Positions 1 to 7,714 of a stretch of 23,848 bases of DNA are shown one piece after another (position 1 is the first letter of the stretch; the number at the start of each line of letters is the position of its first letter). The DNA comes from a virus. The stretch spans positions 1 to 23,848 of the IMG/VR virus record IMGVR_UViG_3300013138_000045; one strand, given 5' to 3'. The notes beneath the pieces are model-generated. The model did no database searches and was not told the origin of the DNA. It was given only the letters and a program-made list of their open reading frames with translations. The translations under genes and the position numbers were made by a program.

Positions 1-284
1 GCCTCCTGCTCTGCCTGCTGTCGAGCCAATTCAGCAGCCGCGAGAGCAGCGATAGTCGCCTGCGTTTTTTGGGCGAGTCCAGATAGATCGGGTTCCGGAA
101 ACACCCAGGCGGGCAGGTCTCCCCCTCTGTTATCTTGTCCTTGAGCGTCGGTTTCATTAGCATTTATGAGTGTGATAGCCACGAAAAAAGTCACCAGAGC
201 GGCGGCCAGAATGGCTAACTGATATTTTCTGTTTCCATTTCGGATGATTCCTTCCCGGCTTGCTGGGCCTAGAGTAGCTTGCAT
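1..284 (-). CDS. Membrane-anchored protein, C terminus cut by window edge
   Basis: An open frame runs from an ATG at 284 to the left edge without a stop (94 codons seen). The product starts MQATLGPASREGIIRNGNRK, followed by a hydrophobic stretch at about residues 21-41 (QLAILAAALVTFFVAITLI) that reads as a signal anchor or signal peptide. A polar Pro/Gly-containing linker follows, then an Ala/Gln/Glu-rich helix near the edge (AALAAAELARQQAEQE) likely to be a coiled coil. The frame is closed just upstream by a TGA, so this ATG is the first possible start; only a weak GGGAAG precedes it. It is the last gene seen after the tail fibre. A spanin-like or virion membrane-interaction role is possible from position and topology, but no family is recognised. 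Confidence 0.5.
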   Translation of the reverse strand, partial: MQATLGPASREGIIRNGNRKYQLAILAAALVTFFVAITLINANETDAQGQDNRGGDLPAWVFPEPDLSGLAQKTQATIAALAAAELARQQAEQE

Positions 285-361
285 GGCTTCCCACGGGACG
301 AACTGATATCACCGTGGGTCGGTCTTGCTGCGCTACGGGTTCAGCATTCGCATCACTCCTT

Positions 362-2038
362 TTAGTAGGGTTGACCCTCGATGTAAGCCCACGGGGCTTT
401 CGTCCCGGAGGCTGTGGCGTCTGTCACGTTCGTTACCTCGGCGGCACTATCGTAGAGCGGTGAACCATGATGATGGCGCTTGAGACCGAGTTGGACTTTG
501 CCGTTGGCCGTGGCCCCGGACTTGTCCTTGTTAAGCGCGACGAAAGCGATATCCATTCCACCTGCCGAGGTCGATGCCTGTGTCCATGCGGTGATTTTCT
601 TGAAATAGCTCGCGGTCGTGTAGTTGATATCAATATAACCCGAACCATCCAGTGTCGAGCTGGTCACATTGAGAAACTGTTTGGTCAGGAAGCGGGTCTT
701 GGTTGCCGTGAAGCCCGTCTGGCTCTCCTGCGTCCCGATAACGTACTTGCCCAGCTTCGGCGTGAAGCCGCCGGTGACTCCCGGCAGGGCCGTGAAGTAC
801 ATATACCAGACGCCGTTGTGGTAGAGCGGTGTTGGCGTGTCTATCTGGTCTTCACCTGAGCCGCGCACCAGCAGCCGCGAGGTCTGCGTCAGCATGACCT
901 CATCGCGCTCGAAGTCCAGCCAGCCGGAGTTGAAATAGTGCATCAGGTCGGGCGTGTTCGTCACCTGCACCATCCACCAGCGGCCCGGCTTGCCGGAGGG
1001 ATAGTAGGCTATGGCGAGGTCGCCGTAAGTAGTTGATGCACCGTACTCGAACTGCGCCGGGTGGGATGTCCAGAAAGAGGCCGTCGCTGAGAACACCGGC
1101 GAGTAGTAGTAGCGCGGGTTGCTCATCGTCGTGTTGTCGTCCTCATAACCACGGCAGAGCAGATGGAACTTGCCGTCGTGGTGGTTGAGCGATGGGCTGA
1201 ACAGGTTGTAAGGCGATGCCCCGATGTTGAGCCTGCCCAACTTCGTGACCGCCGAACCGTCTGACTCCGTGCCGGTCAGGGTGAAGTTCGCCAGACCGAT
1301 GCCCAGCGGCCCGTTGGTATCTCCCTGTCCATGATAGGCAATATGCAGGACGTTGCCGACGACGCATCCATGGGGATGGTAGACGCCTACATCGTCCCAG
1401 TCTCCGCCTGTTCCCTTGCCAATGAACGGTGTCGCACCGGTAAGCCTTGTCACTTGATCCTGATGGCCCCACGGGGCCGAGGCCAGATAGCAGGAGCGAA
1501 CCGGGACCGCCTCGCAGGTGCGCGTATGGCCCATAATGAGGATGCGGTCTCTGTCCGGGTCTTCCACGGCGCACGAGATATTGATTCTGTCCTCAAGGTA
1601 CTCGGTGGCGGTGTAGGTTCCCTCGGCGGCGGCGGTAAGATTCACTAGCGCCCCGCCGGGTGTCAGCGACAGGCCGATGCTGTTAGCATCTTGCACCTGC
1701 ACGAAGTAAATAACTCCTTCAGTGAGGCCGGTAATGCCTGCCTCGTGAATCATCAGCCCGGTGTCTCCGGCAAGTCCATGCAGCGGCAGCGCGATTACAT
1801 CGGTGCCCGTGTCTACAGCAGCCTGCGTGAAGCTGAAAGAACCCGTCCCCGTCCTGAGCGCGGGCATCGTCGCCGTCTGGCGCACGAAAGAGCCGTTGTC
1901 GGAGGCAGGGTCAGGGAATGATGGCGGCGTTTTGACCATGGCCGCCATATCATTAGGAGCCAAACGTATCTTGAGTCGCCCGTTGGCATCTACATTGAGA
2001 TTGCCTTCACTACCATTGGGATTTAAAATCTCAGTCAT
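362..2038 (-). CDS. Tail fibre/spike with beta-propeller-like (glycoside-hydrolase-like) body
   Basis: A 558-aa protein, probably receptor-binding or a glycan-degrading tail spike. The N terminus (residues 1-26, with NPNGSEGNLNVDANGRLKI) is a short motif shared with the 34-aa ORF directly upstream and could be the virion-attachment tag. Residues of about 150-430 contain repeated blade-like strands with aromatic and His residues (CVVGNVLHIAYHG, DGKFHLLCRGY, YHNGVWYMYFTAL), typical of five-bladed GH43/GH32-like propellers. The last ~120 residues (from about SSTLDGSGYIDINY) look like a beta-sandwich. Its ATG overlaps the stop of the upstream mini-ORF (ATGA), so the two are translationally coupled. 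Catalytic acids cannot be assigned without a structure. Recognition is by pattern, not by a named family. Confidence 0.6.
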   Translation of the reverse strand: MTEILNPNGSEGNLNVDANGRLKIRLAPNDMAAMVKTPPSFPDPASDNGSFVRQTATMPALRTGTGSFSFTQAAVDTGTDVIALPLHGLAGDTGLMIHEAGITGLTEGVIYFVQVQDANSIGLSLTPGGALVNLTAAAEGTYTATEYLEDRINISCAVEDPDRDRILIMGHTRTCEAVPVRSCYLASAPWGHQDQVTRLTGATPFIGKGTGGDWDDVGVYHPHGCVVGNVLHIAYHGQGDTNGPLGIGLANFTLTGTESDGSAVTKLGRLNIGASPYNLFSPSLNHHDGKFHLLCRGYEDDNTTMSNPRYYYSPVFSATASFWTSHPAQFEYGASTTYGDLAIAYYPSGKPGRWWMVQVTNTPDLMHYFNSGWLDFERDEVMLTQTSRLLVRGSGEDQIDTPTPLYHNGVWYMYFTALPGVTGGFTPKLGKYVIGTQESQTGFTATKTRFLTKQFLNVTSSTLDGSGYIDINYTTASYFKKITAWTQASTSAGGMDIAFVALNKDKSGATANGKVQLGLKRHHHGSPLYDSAAEVTNVTDATASGTKAPWAYIEGQPY

Positions 2039-2139
2039 GTAGTCACCTCATCCAAGGCCACAACAAGAAGGTAGCCGTCTGCATCTACATTTAGATCGCC
2101 ATCCCCGGAACCATCGGGATTCTGTATTTCAATATCCAT
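2035..2139 (-). CDS. 34-aa mini-paralogue of tail-fibre N terminus
   Basis: A very small gene: ATG at 2139 preceded by GAAAGGATAACAAA (good Shine-Dalgarno), stop TGA at 2035-2037 overlapping the fibre ATG in an ATGA junction. The product includes IQNPDGSGDGDLNVDADGYL. Its core NPDGS(..)GDLNVDADGYL aligns with NPNGS.EGNLNVDANGRLKI at the start of the downstream fibre, and the similarity is also visible in the DNA (AATCCC.ATGGT and AATGTAGATGC shared). This suggests duplication of the N-terminal segment. It may compete with or accompany the fibre in virion attachment, or act as a coupled leader peptide. Function is inferred only from similarity and position. Confidence 0.6.
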   Translation of the reverse strand: MDIEIQNPDGSGDGDLNVDADGYLLVVALDEVTT

Positions 2140-2221
2140 TTTGTTATCCTTTCAATGTTTTCGCCCCGCCCCCCGGTGACGAATCCGAGGCCCGGTGGTC
2201 TACATCATTGACGACGGGGCG

Positions 2222-2566
2222 CTACAGTTCCCAACTAATGACCACGTGGCCATTGCCGGGTTCTAATTGATTCTCGATTACTTCTGTGGGAGTACATTGC
2301 CAGCAATCATCTTTATAGAGCAGCCCCGTTAGACAATCCTTGAGGACTTTCAAAAAATTATCTGTGTCGCGGCGTCGGTTATCCGGCCAATAAAAACAGT
2401 AGTGGATAAGGGACAAGGCATCGTGCGGATTTCTGACTCCCTGCGCCTGAATCATTAACTGTGCATCAGCCTTATACTTCTTGCCCTCAGCGGTCATATA
2501 TCGCCTGCTGAATTTACTCGTGCGATAGACGTGATTCTGAGACGGCGGCAACGGTAGTTCGATCAC
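2222..2566 (-). CDS. rusA: RusA-like Holliday junction resolvase
   Basis: A 114-aa protein of the RusA endonuclease family, which cuts four-way DNA junctions made during recombination and replication and can trim branched DNA before packaging. The N terminus (LPLPPSQNHVYRT) is the family signature, and the acidic/basic active site is visible as D67-x-D69-N70, nearby lysines in FLKVLKD, and the D86-D87 pair (YKDDC). Length is normal for the family (about 115-130 aa). The start is GTG at 2566, overlapping the previous stop as GTGA, with AGGAGA upstream. Its place among lysis and fibre genes rather than replication genes is slightly unusual. Confidence 0.88.
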   Translation of the reverse strand: MIELPLPPSQNHVYRTSKFSRRYMTAEGKKYKADAQLMIQAQGVRNPHDALSLIHYCFYWPDNRRRDTDNFLKVLKDCLTGLLYKDDCWQCTPTEVIENQLEPGNGHVVISWEL

Positions 2567-2958
2567 GAAGTTCTCCTCAAAAATTCTTCTGGCGTCATAT
2601 CGCCCGATTCGATCTCACGAAACATCCAGATTACTTCCTCAGCCGTGATCGGGTCATTCGGATCGAAGCTGGCAGCATGTTCATCGGTCGCCCGAGTCAG
2701 CCAATCCGGGCGGTCATCTTCCGGCTCCGCGAATGTTGTCTTGTCGCTCATGGTTTTTCCTTCCGCTACGTTCACGGTGACAGCGAAAGTCTCTGTCCGG
2801 GAGAGTTCGCCCAGCAGATAATGAAACTTGTTGGCCAGGGTCATCTTGGCTTTTATCGCTGGGAGCGAATGAGGTACGCCGTAGAGTTCGCGCCCGATCA
2901 GATCCCCCAGATAGGCCAGTTCGTGTCCGGTCAGGGATATGATGATGTTCGGAGTCAT
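2563..2958 (-). CDS. Hypothetical protein, 131 aa
   Basis: The preferred start is the ATG at 2958, which overlaps the endolysin stop in an ATGA junction; a longer frame from 2970 is open but not needed. Residues 1-60 (MTPNIIISLTGHELAYLGDL...) form a compact helical part, followed by an acidic C-terminal half ending MTPEEFLRRTS. No family is recognised. The gene sits between endolysin and RusA, with 4-base overlaps on both sides, so it is co-translated with them. It could be a small accessory or regulatory protein; no membrane segment is visible. Confidence 0.6.
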   Translation of the reverse strand: MTPNIIISLTGHELAYLGDLIGRELYGVPHSLPAIKAKMTLANKFHYLLGELSRTETFAVTVNVAEGKTMSDKTTFAEPEDDRPDWLTRATDEHAASFDPNDPITAEEVIWMFREIESGDMTPEEFLRRTS

Positions 2959-3857
2959 ACGATGTAGCACACGACGGCATTGGACTGATTGACCTCGACT
3001 GCGACTTTGCCATAATAACCCGCTGGGTCAGGAAGCTCCATTTCCCATATCTCACCGTGCTTAAAGCCGAACTCACCGCCCGCCGGAACGCCCTGCTTAT
3101 CGGTTCCCGGCCCGAGGATGACCCTGATATAGGCATCCTTGTCACGGGGTTCTTCCAGTTTTTCATCCGCGTAATGAGACAGGATTCTCAGCTTCCGTCC
3201 CGGCTTGTCCGCATATCCCGTCCACCATCTGCCTTTGTCCGTGGCTGATTCCATGCGCATATCGTCATCCTCCTCAGTTTCAATTTTCTGTGTCTGAAAC
3301 GGCCATTGGCCGAAGTCGTCCCGTTTGGCCTCGTTGAAATCTACGGTGTCATTCCACTCGCCGTTGGAATACTGATAGAGGCAGGCGTTGTCAGACACCC
3401 TACCGCCGCTCCAGGCGTAGGTTTGCCAGCCGTAGGCGATGAGTCCGCACTCGTAAAGGTGGTCGATGATGTCGGCCTCACCGTAAGCGCCCGTGCGGGT
3501 GAAACCGAGCAAGTCCCTGACACCCCGGAAATAATCCTCAATGAGCGGCCAGTCACGCTCAGAGGTGTCGAAATCGACAGCGAAATAGATAGGTCTGTTG
3601 ATCGGTTGCCCTACGCCCTGCGCCTGCGCATAGGCCGCCTGCGCGTCTGCCTGCCCGCCAGAGTATCCGGACATGACCCGATTGGCGTATGTCTCCCAGA
3701 CCAGCACGATGGAAAGTCCGGCGGCAAGGGCCGCGTCAGCCTCAGCCCGATTGATATTCTTGCCGGGCGAGTAGGATAGGTAACGGCAGATGAAGTCGAA
3801 GCCCTGCGATTTTACATAGGCTTCATTTTGGCGTGTGGAATAATCAAGTCCCTGCAT
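2955..3857 (-). CDS. Endolysin, DUF1906 glycoside-hydrolase-like domain plus C-terminal domain
   Basis: A 300-aa peptidoglycan-degrading enzyme candidate. Residues 1-190 match the DUF1906 (Rv2525c-like, GH25-type TIM barrel) pattern: MQGLDYSTRQ at the N terminus, FDFICRYLSYSPGK, LSIVLVWE, PIYFAVDFD with acidic active-site candidates, TGAYGEADI, and a final WQTYAWSGG / LYQYSNG / VDFNEAK. A Glu/Asp linker (KIETEEDDD, about residues 193-200) leads to a ~100-aa C-terminal domain (ATDKGRWWTGYADKPGRKLRIL...), probably cell-wall binding. Start ATG has GGGGAGGGAAA upstream. It follows a membrane-protein gene that may be the holin. No signal peptide is seen, so release probably depends on a holin. Confidence 0.8.
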   Translation of the reverse strand: MQGLDYSTRQNEAYVKSQGFDFICRYLSYSPGKNINRAEADAALAAGLSIVLVWETYANRVMSGYSGGQADAQAAYAQAQGVGQPINRPIYFAVDFDTSERDWPLIEDYFRGVRDLLGFTRTGAYGEADIIDHLYECGLIAYGWQTYAWSGGRVSDNACLYQYSNGEWNDTVDFNEAKRDDFGQWPFQTQKIETEEDDDMRMESATDKGRWWTGYADKPGRKLRILSHYADEKLEEPRDKDAYIRVILGPGTDKQGVPAGGEFGFKHGEIWEMELPDPAGYYGKVAVEVNQSNAVVCYIV

Positions 3858-3871
3858 TTTCCCTCCCCATT

Positions 3872-3894
3872 AAAAAACCGCCTCTCAAGGCGGT
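3872..3894 (-). terminator. Intrinsic terminator between holin-like gene and endolysin
   Basis: On the minus strand ACCGCC-TTGAGA-GGCGGT is followed by a run of T (complement of A at 3872-3877). A second 6-bp hairpin (GCCCTC/GAGGGC, 3902-3919) lies just upstream. The terminator ends about 15 bases before the endolysin start, so it would reduce endolysin transcription from upstream unless read through. Confidence 0.75.
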
Positions 3895-3936
3895 CCCTAA
3901 CGCCCTCCGAGCAGAGGGCCGGTATGATTAGACCTG

Positions 3937-4197
3937 CTAAAACGACTGCAAATATCCTTGGCAGATGCCAGCGCCGATATTGGCGATGTTTTTCAAATTC
4001 TGGATATCGGATAGCTGGAGGATGTCACGGGCCACGAGTGTGATCACGAGCGCCGTTACTCCGGCGGTCAGGATAGTCAGTCGCTTCTGAATCTTGTCGA
4101 GCGCCTCGTCATTTTTCCGCGACGCCTCGGTCTGCTGCAAAAAGAATTGTTCCTGAAATGTGGCGTTGCAGAAAAGGCAGTCATTTTCCGGGGTCAT
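3937..4197 (-). CDS. Holin-like small membrane protein
   Basis: An 86-aa protein with an N-terminal CLFC motif, a charged helical stretch (QQTEASRKNDEALDKIQKRL, coiled-coil-like) and one clear membrane segment at about residues 41-61 (TILTAGVTALVITLVARDIL). This resembles XhlA-type holin-associated proteins: helix first, membrane anchor second. It has a strong ribosome-binding site (GGAGAACCA before ATG) and lies directly before the endolysin, the usual place of a holin. The paired Cys near the N terminus is unusual. It could also be a lysis regulator rather than a pore former. Confidence 0.5.
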   Translation of the reverse strand: MTPENDCLFCNATFQEQFFLQQTEASRKNDEALDKIQKRLTILTAGVTALVITLVARDILQLSDIQNLKNIANIGAGICQGYLQSF

Positions 4198-4205
4198 TGG
4201 TTCTC

Positions 4206-5318
4206 CTATCTGGTCGCGCCGACAAACCTGGCCAATAGCACTGCCGGGTCATATCCTCTGTTTAGCGATACGGTCACTTTCCCCACTTGTTCATATTTGA
4301 CAGCTTTTATGTGGAAGAAGCATTGGCTGTTCACTGCATCGAGCGTTCGGGCGATATCGGTCAGGCCGGTAACAAGGATATTCTGTCCCGGCTGGATAGC
4401 AAAAATATCCCGCTGCGCTGCGGTGATCGCCTGCAGTCTTGTGCCATGATCGAGGACAAGCTCAGTGGTGATTCCCGGAGTCTCGATTCCGTCCACTTTG
4501 AGAGCGTTAAAACAGATTGCCGCAACCTGGTCAGCGTCGGTTGAGGTAGTGGCCGCGCCGGAGATATCGAGGCTTTTCCAGAATGTCCCGTACCTTGCCA
4601 CTGAGTCAGGCGTACCGGCGATATCCTTGCTGGCCGATCCCGTCCCGTAATAAACCCTGACATTGTTGGCGAAGTTCGCCATGTCCGGCTGCAGTTTGGG
4701 CCGCTCGGCCAGACGGGTAGCATCGAGTTGATAATGCTGCGTCGTTAAATCCGCGGCCTTGAAATACATGGTGGTCAGATCATCGAGCGAATTACCCGGA
4801 GCCGGATAGAAGCCGCCCCATTCCGCGCCCTCGTATTTATTGAAGTCCTCGACCACGTTGACGTAATTGGACTTGGAAAACGCGGTTGGTGTCGCCAGGG
4901 TGTAACCCGATAGCGCGTCAACGTATGCCGTGCTCGTCGAAATGAACGGGGAAGCGACAGCCGATGCCCCGAGAAGCGCCTTGATTTCGTTTTGGGCGGT
5001 GATCGCTCCCGGCGTGCCGTCCATCGGGGTAGTCCCCCATACCTGCCGGATAGCGCCAAGAAGAGTTAAAAGGTAACTGTCACCCTGATCGTCACGGCCA
5101 ATCACCATGCCGGAATAAATCGGCCTGCCGTTTACCCACCATTCAAGAAGCGTTCCCATCTTGACGGTGCATGATTTGGGTACTGTTACTTCGCCGCCGG
5201 CAAATCCACCGGAGGTATCAGATTGCGCCGCCATCCCCCTGAATCCAGCGGCCCCGCCTCTAAATTCAGAAATCTTTTGAACAAAGGCTCCCGAGACACC
5301 TTTATTTACGAGCGCCAT
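4206..5318 (-). CDS. Tail hub/baseplate-like protein (putative)
   Basis: A 370-aa protein encoded directly after the distal-tail-like gene, with a TAATG stop/start junction. In siphophages this place is held by the tail-tip hub (Tal). Residues 40-100 (GEVTVPKSCTVKMGTLLEWW, NGRPIYSGMVIGR) have the beta-rich character of hub proteins (GTLLEWWVNG...YSGMV), and the C-terminal part (LDHGTRLQAITAAQRDIFAI) also fits a beta-barrel. No lytic domain is fused, unlike many Tal proteins. Assignment rests on position and fold-like pattern. Confidence 0.45.
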   Translation of the reverse strand: MALVNKGVSGAFVQKISEFRGGAAGFRGMAAQSDTSGGFAGGEVTVPKSCTVKMGTLLEWWVNGRPIYSGMVIGRDDQGDSYLLTLLGAIRQVWGTTPMDGTPGAITAQNEIKALLGASAVASPFISTSTAYVDALSGYTLATPTAFSKSNYVNVVEDFNKYEGAEWGGFYPAPGNSLDDLTTMYFKAADLTTQHYQLDATRLAERPKLQPDMANFANNVRVYYGTGSASKDIAGTPDSVARYGTFWKSLDISGAATTSTDADQVAAICFNALKVDGIETPGITTELVLDHGTRLQAITAAQRDIFAIQPGQNILVTGLTDIARTLDAVNSQCFFHIKAVKYEQVGKVTVSLNRGYDPAVLLARFVGATR

Positions 5319-7714
5319 TATTCTAAAAATAGCGGCGTGTAGCGTATCGCCATTATCGCGTTAGCAATACTTTGCACTTGGTCAGCATCAGCCGCAGCCG
5401 CCGTCCGTATGATGTTAGGAATGAGTTTATTGACCACGCCGGGGGCCAGGGACATACCCGTATCGTCATGTTTCTGAGATAGGGGGACGCAGTTATTTGA
5501 TGATGTTTCCCCGGCCACGAACGGGAACACCGGGCCAGAGGTCTCATTGACCGCGTAGAGGCTCGGATTATCTATATCAATCGTATCGCTGACAATGGTA
5601 TGGGCCACGATCTCAGTAGGGTTGGCCCGCAAATAATTCTCTACCGGGAGCAGGTGGATGTAATCGATGTAATGATTCGTTCCCGCCGAGCCGGTGGAGC
5701 TTAAAACAAGGGAACTCTTAAAGTCCTTCCAAGTGGTTGAAGGATTGGAGGGAATCTCTAGCATACCGAAGAATATCACCGTCCACTTGTCCTTTACCGT
5801 GAACGGCATGATGGTCGGTGTCTTGACGTAACTACTAACGCCGATCTGGTTATACTGGAATTGCTTGATGTAAAAAGTGTCGGTAGCCGCCGTGGTAGAA
5901 CTCGTTTTCATCCGGCCCATTATCATGTACTTGCCCGCGCCGGCCACCCCCGGCGCTATCTCATGCTCTACCGCTTTGGGAAACGCCGCCGAGCAGACCC
6001 CGCCGAGACATTTAGCGTCGCTGGCCCCGGAGAATTTATAGAGAAGCGAACCCTTAACGTCGTCTATCTTGGGGTCGTTGCCCAGAAGGAAATAACTGTT
6101 AGAACCGGAGACAACTTCCATCGAGTTGGTATGAGTCGGTGGCGTGGAGTCGTCATCGTTAAAGCCGTCGCAGATGCCGTCAGAATTAGAGTCAGACTGC
6201 ATCTGATTGTTCAAGAGATAATAGTTAGGCCAGCCGGTAGCATAGGTGTAGATACTGGCCTCTTTTACGTAGAGCGTCCCGGCCTGATTGCCGCCCGTTC
6301 CCACGATTCTTGCTTTGAGCCTGACCGTGCTACTTCCGTAATGGGCCAGAGCAAAAGTCCAGTTGAGCGTCAATGTGGTTTCTGCGGTGGCTACAGTGGC
6401 ATCATCCTTGAGGTAATGCTCGGTATTCCAGGTATCTGATTCCTCGACGAATATCTGAATCTTACAGTTGGTGAGCGTCGCCGAGGTCTTGTATTTGATT
6501 ACCGCCCGGTAAGCATAGATGCCGTCGCACCACTGCGGGACGACATCGGATTTAAGCCCCGCATAATTACCAGCCGTAGTACCGCCCGTGGTTGCGTCTA
6601 TCTTCTGCCAGCCGGGGATGCCGGGGGTAGTCGTGCCTATTTGGATAAGCGCGTTTGCTTCCACGTCGCCGGGGACGTTCTCAACGGTCAAGGTGGCGGG
6701 GGACTCGGCAACCTCGCTGCCGTAATAAAGCGTGCCGCCGTCCTTGCCCACGGGTAAAGCCGCCGCCTGAACCAGCATCGCCTTACGGACTGCTAACCAA
6801 ACAGTAGCGGCTATAGAATCATCTGGCAGTACAATACGGACGCGCAGTTCTATCGCCGTAGTCCCCGCAGGGATGGTGTAATTCTCAAACTTGACTTCGG
6901 TGAAAGATGCCTGCACCGCAGAGTGATTTTGCAGCAGATACTTCTCGGGAGTCCCAGCCCCGGTACAATAAAGATAAATATCGTAGTACGCCGGAGTACT
7001 AGCCGAACAACTATACTCGATACGCCCTGACAGTTTCGTTGAACCGGCAGTGAAGTTGCCCACCATGAGTGATGCTTGTTTGAGGCCGCAATACACAATA
7101 CTACCGACACCCGAGCCATCGGCGTTCATGGAAATGACCTGCGCCCCGTTTACAGCGTCGATGTAATTGGAGTGAGTCGGAGCCCCACCGGAGTCGTCGT
7201 TCACAAAGGAATTAGCAATGCCGTCAGCGTTGAAATCTTCGGAGAGCAGAGGGTCAACTATCCAGTTGCGGGGAAGGTCTATAGCAGCACCACGGGCGAA
7301 GGGGCGGGCCTCGAAGCGAACGTCATATTTGTGGAAATAGGACCGCACCATCCGAGTCGTGAACTTCGGCACTGAGGTGACGGCGTAGCAGTAATAATAT
7401 TTGTTAGGCTCAGTCGCCCCGCCAGCGTTAAGGACTAGCACCCATACCGGCTGACAGATGACATCTTTCAAATCAGAGTAAGCACCGTTCAAATCGTCAA
7501 GGCTGTCCTCGTCTATCTGCTGAGTCCAACCCATAGACCTCGGCTGCCTGTCGTATTCCGTAGTGCGTTCATGATTGCGATCCTTGACCTTGCCAGAATC
7601 GGTAAAAGCGGCCTCTCCTTTGTCGATTCCTTCCCAGGTAATAGAGTACGGAGCCGCGAGCAGAGAGACGGATTTAGCAGCATCTAATGTTTGGCAAGTG
7701 ATAGTCTGAGTCAT
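5318..7714 (-). CDS. Distal-tail-like protein with carbohydrate-binding-like modules and Ca-loop motifs
   Basis: A 798-aa protein whose start overlaps the tape-measure stop (ATGA), the usual place of Dit. Residues 1-150 look like a Dit/tail-tip N-terminal domain (RSMGWTQQIDEDSLDDLNG, RSYFHKYDVRFEARPFARG). Two calcium-loop-like motifs follow, DFNADGIANSF at about 160-170 and DSNSDGICDGFNDDDS at about 508-523. Each is followed by a Gly/Thr-rich beta-sandwich of the kind seen in carbohydrate-binding modules, suggesting an internal duplication. A final ~100 residues (VENYLRANPTEIVAHTIVSD...) complete it. It is far longer than minimal Dit proteins (~250 aa), so it probably also binds cell-surface glycans. 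Confidence 0.55.
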   Translation of the reverse strand: MTQTITCQTLDAAKSVSLLAAPYSITWEGIDKGEAAFTDSGKVKDRNHERTTEYDRQPRSMGWTQQIDEDSLDDLNGAYSDLKDVICQPVWVLVLNAGGATEPNKYYYCYAVTSVPKFTTRMVRSYFHKYDVRFEARPFARGAAIDLPRNWIVDPLLSEDFNADGIANSFVNDDSGGAPTHSNYIDAVNGAQVISMNADGSGVGSIVYCGLKQASLMVGNFTAGSTKLSGRIEYSCSASTPAYYDIYLYCTGAGTPEKYLLQNHSAVQASFTEVKFENYTIPAGTTAIELRVRIVLPDDSIAATVWLAVRKAMLVQAAALPVGKDGGTLYYGSEVAESPATLTVENVPGDVEANALIQIGTTTPGIPGWQKIDATTGGTTAGNYAGLKSDVVPQWCDGIYAYRAVIKYKTSATLTNCKIQIFVEESDTWNTEHYLKDDATVATAETTLTLNWTFALAHYGSSTVRLKARIVGTGGNQAGTLYVKEASIYTYATGWPNYYLLNNQMQSDSNSDGICDGFNDDDSTPPTHTNSMEVVSGSNSYFLLGNDPKIDDVKGSLLYKFSGASDAKCLGGVCSAAFPKAVEHEIAPGVAGAGKYMIMGRMKTSSTTAATDTFYIKQFQYNQIGVSSYVKTPTIMPFTVKDKWTVIFFGMLEIPSNPSTTWKDFKSSLVLSSTGSAGTNHYIDYIHLLPVENYLRANPTEIVAHTIVSDTIDIDNPSLYAVNETSGPVFPFVAGETSSNNCVPLSQKHDDTGMSLAPGVVNKLIPNIIRTAAAADADQVQSIANAIMAIRYTPLFLE

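Noticed and set aside
2162-2221. 7-bp inverted repeat CGCCCCG/CGGGGCG after rusA as a terminator
   Set aside because: The loop is 46 bases and there is no U-tract; chance pairing in a GC-rich spacer is likely.
5861-6439. 192-codon plus-strand open frame opposite the distal-tail-like gene
   Set aside because: Arg/Gly/Val-rich product with no domain, no ribosome-binding site and no promoter; unlike the intein case nothing supports coding.
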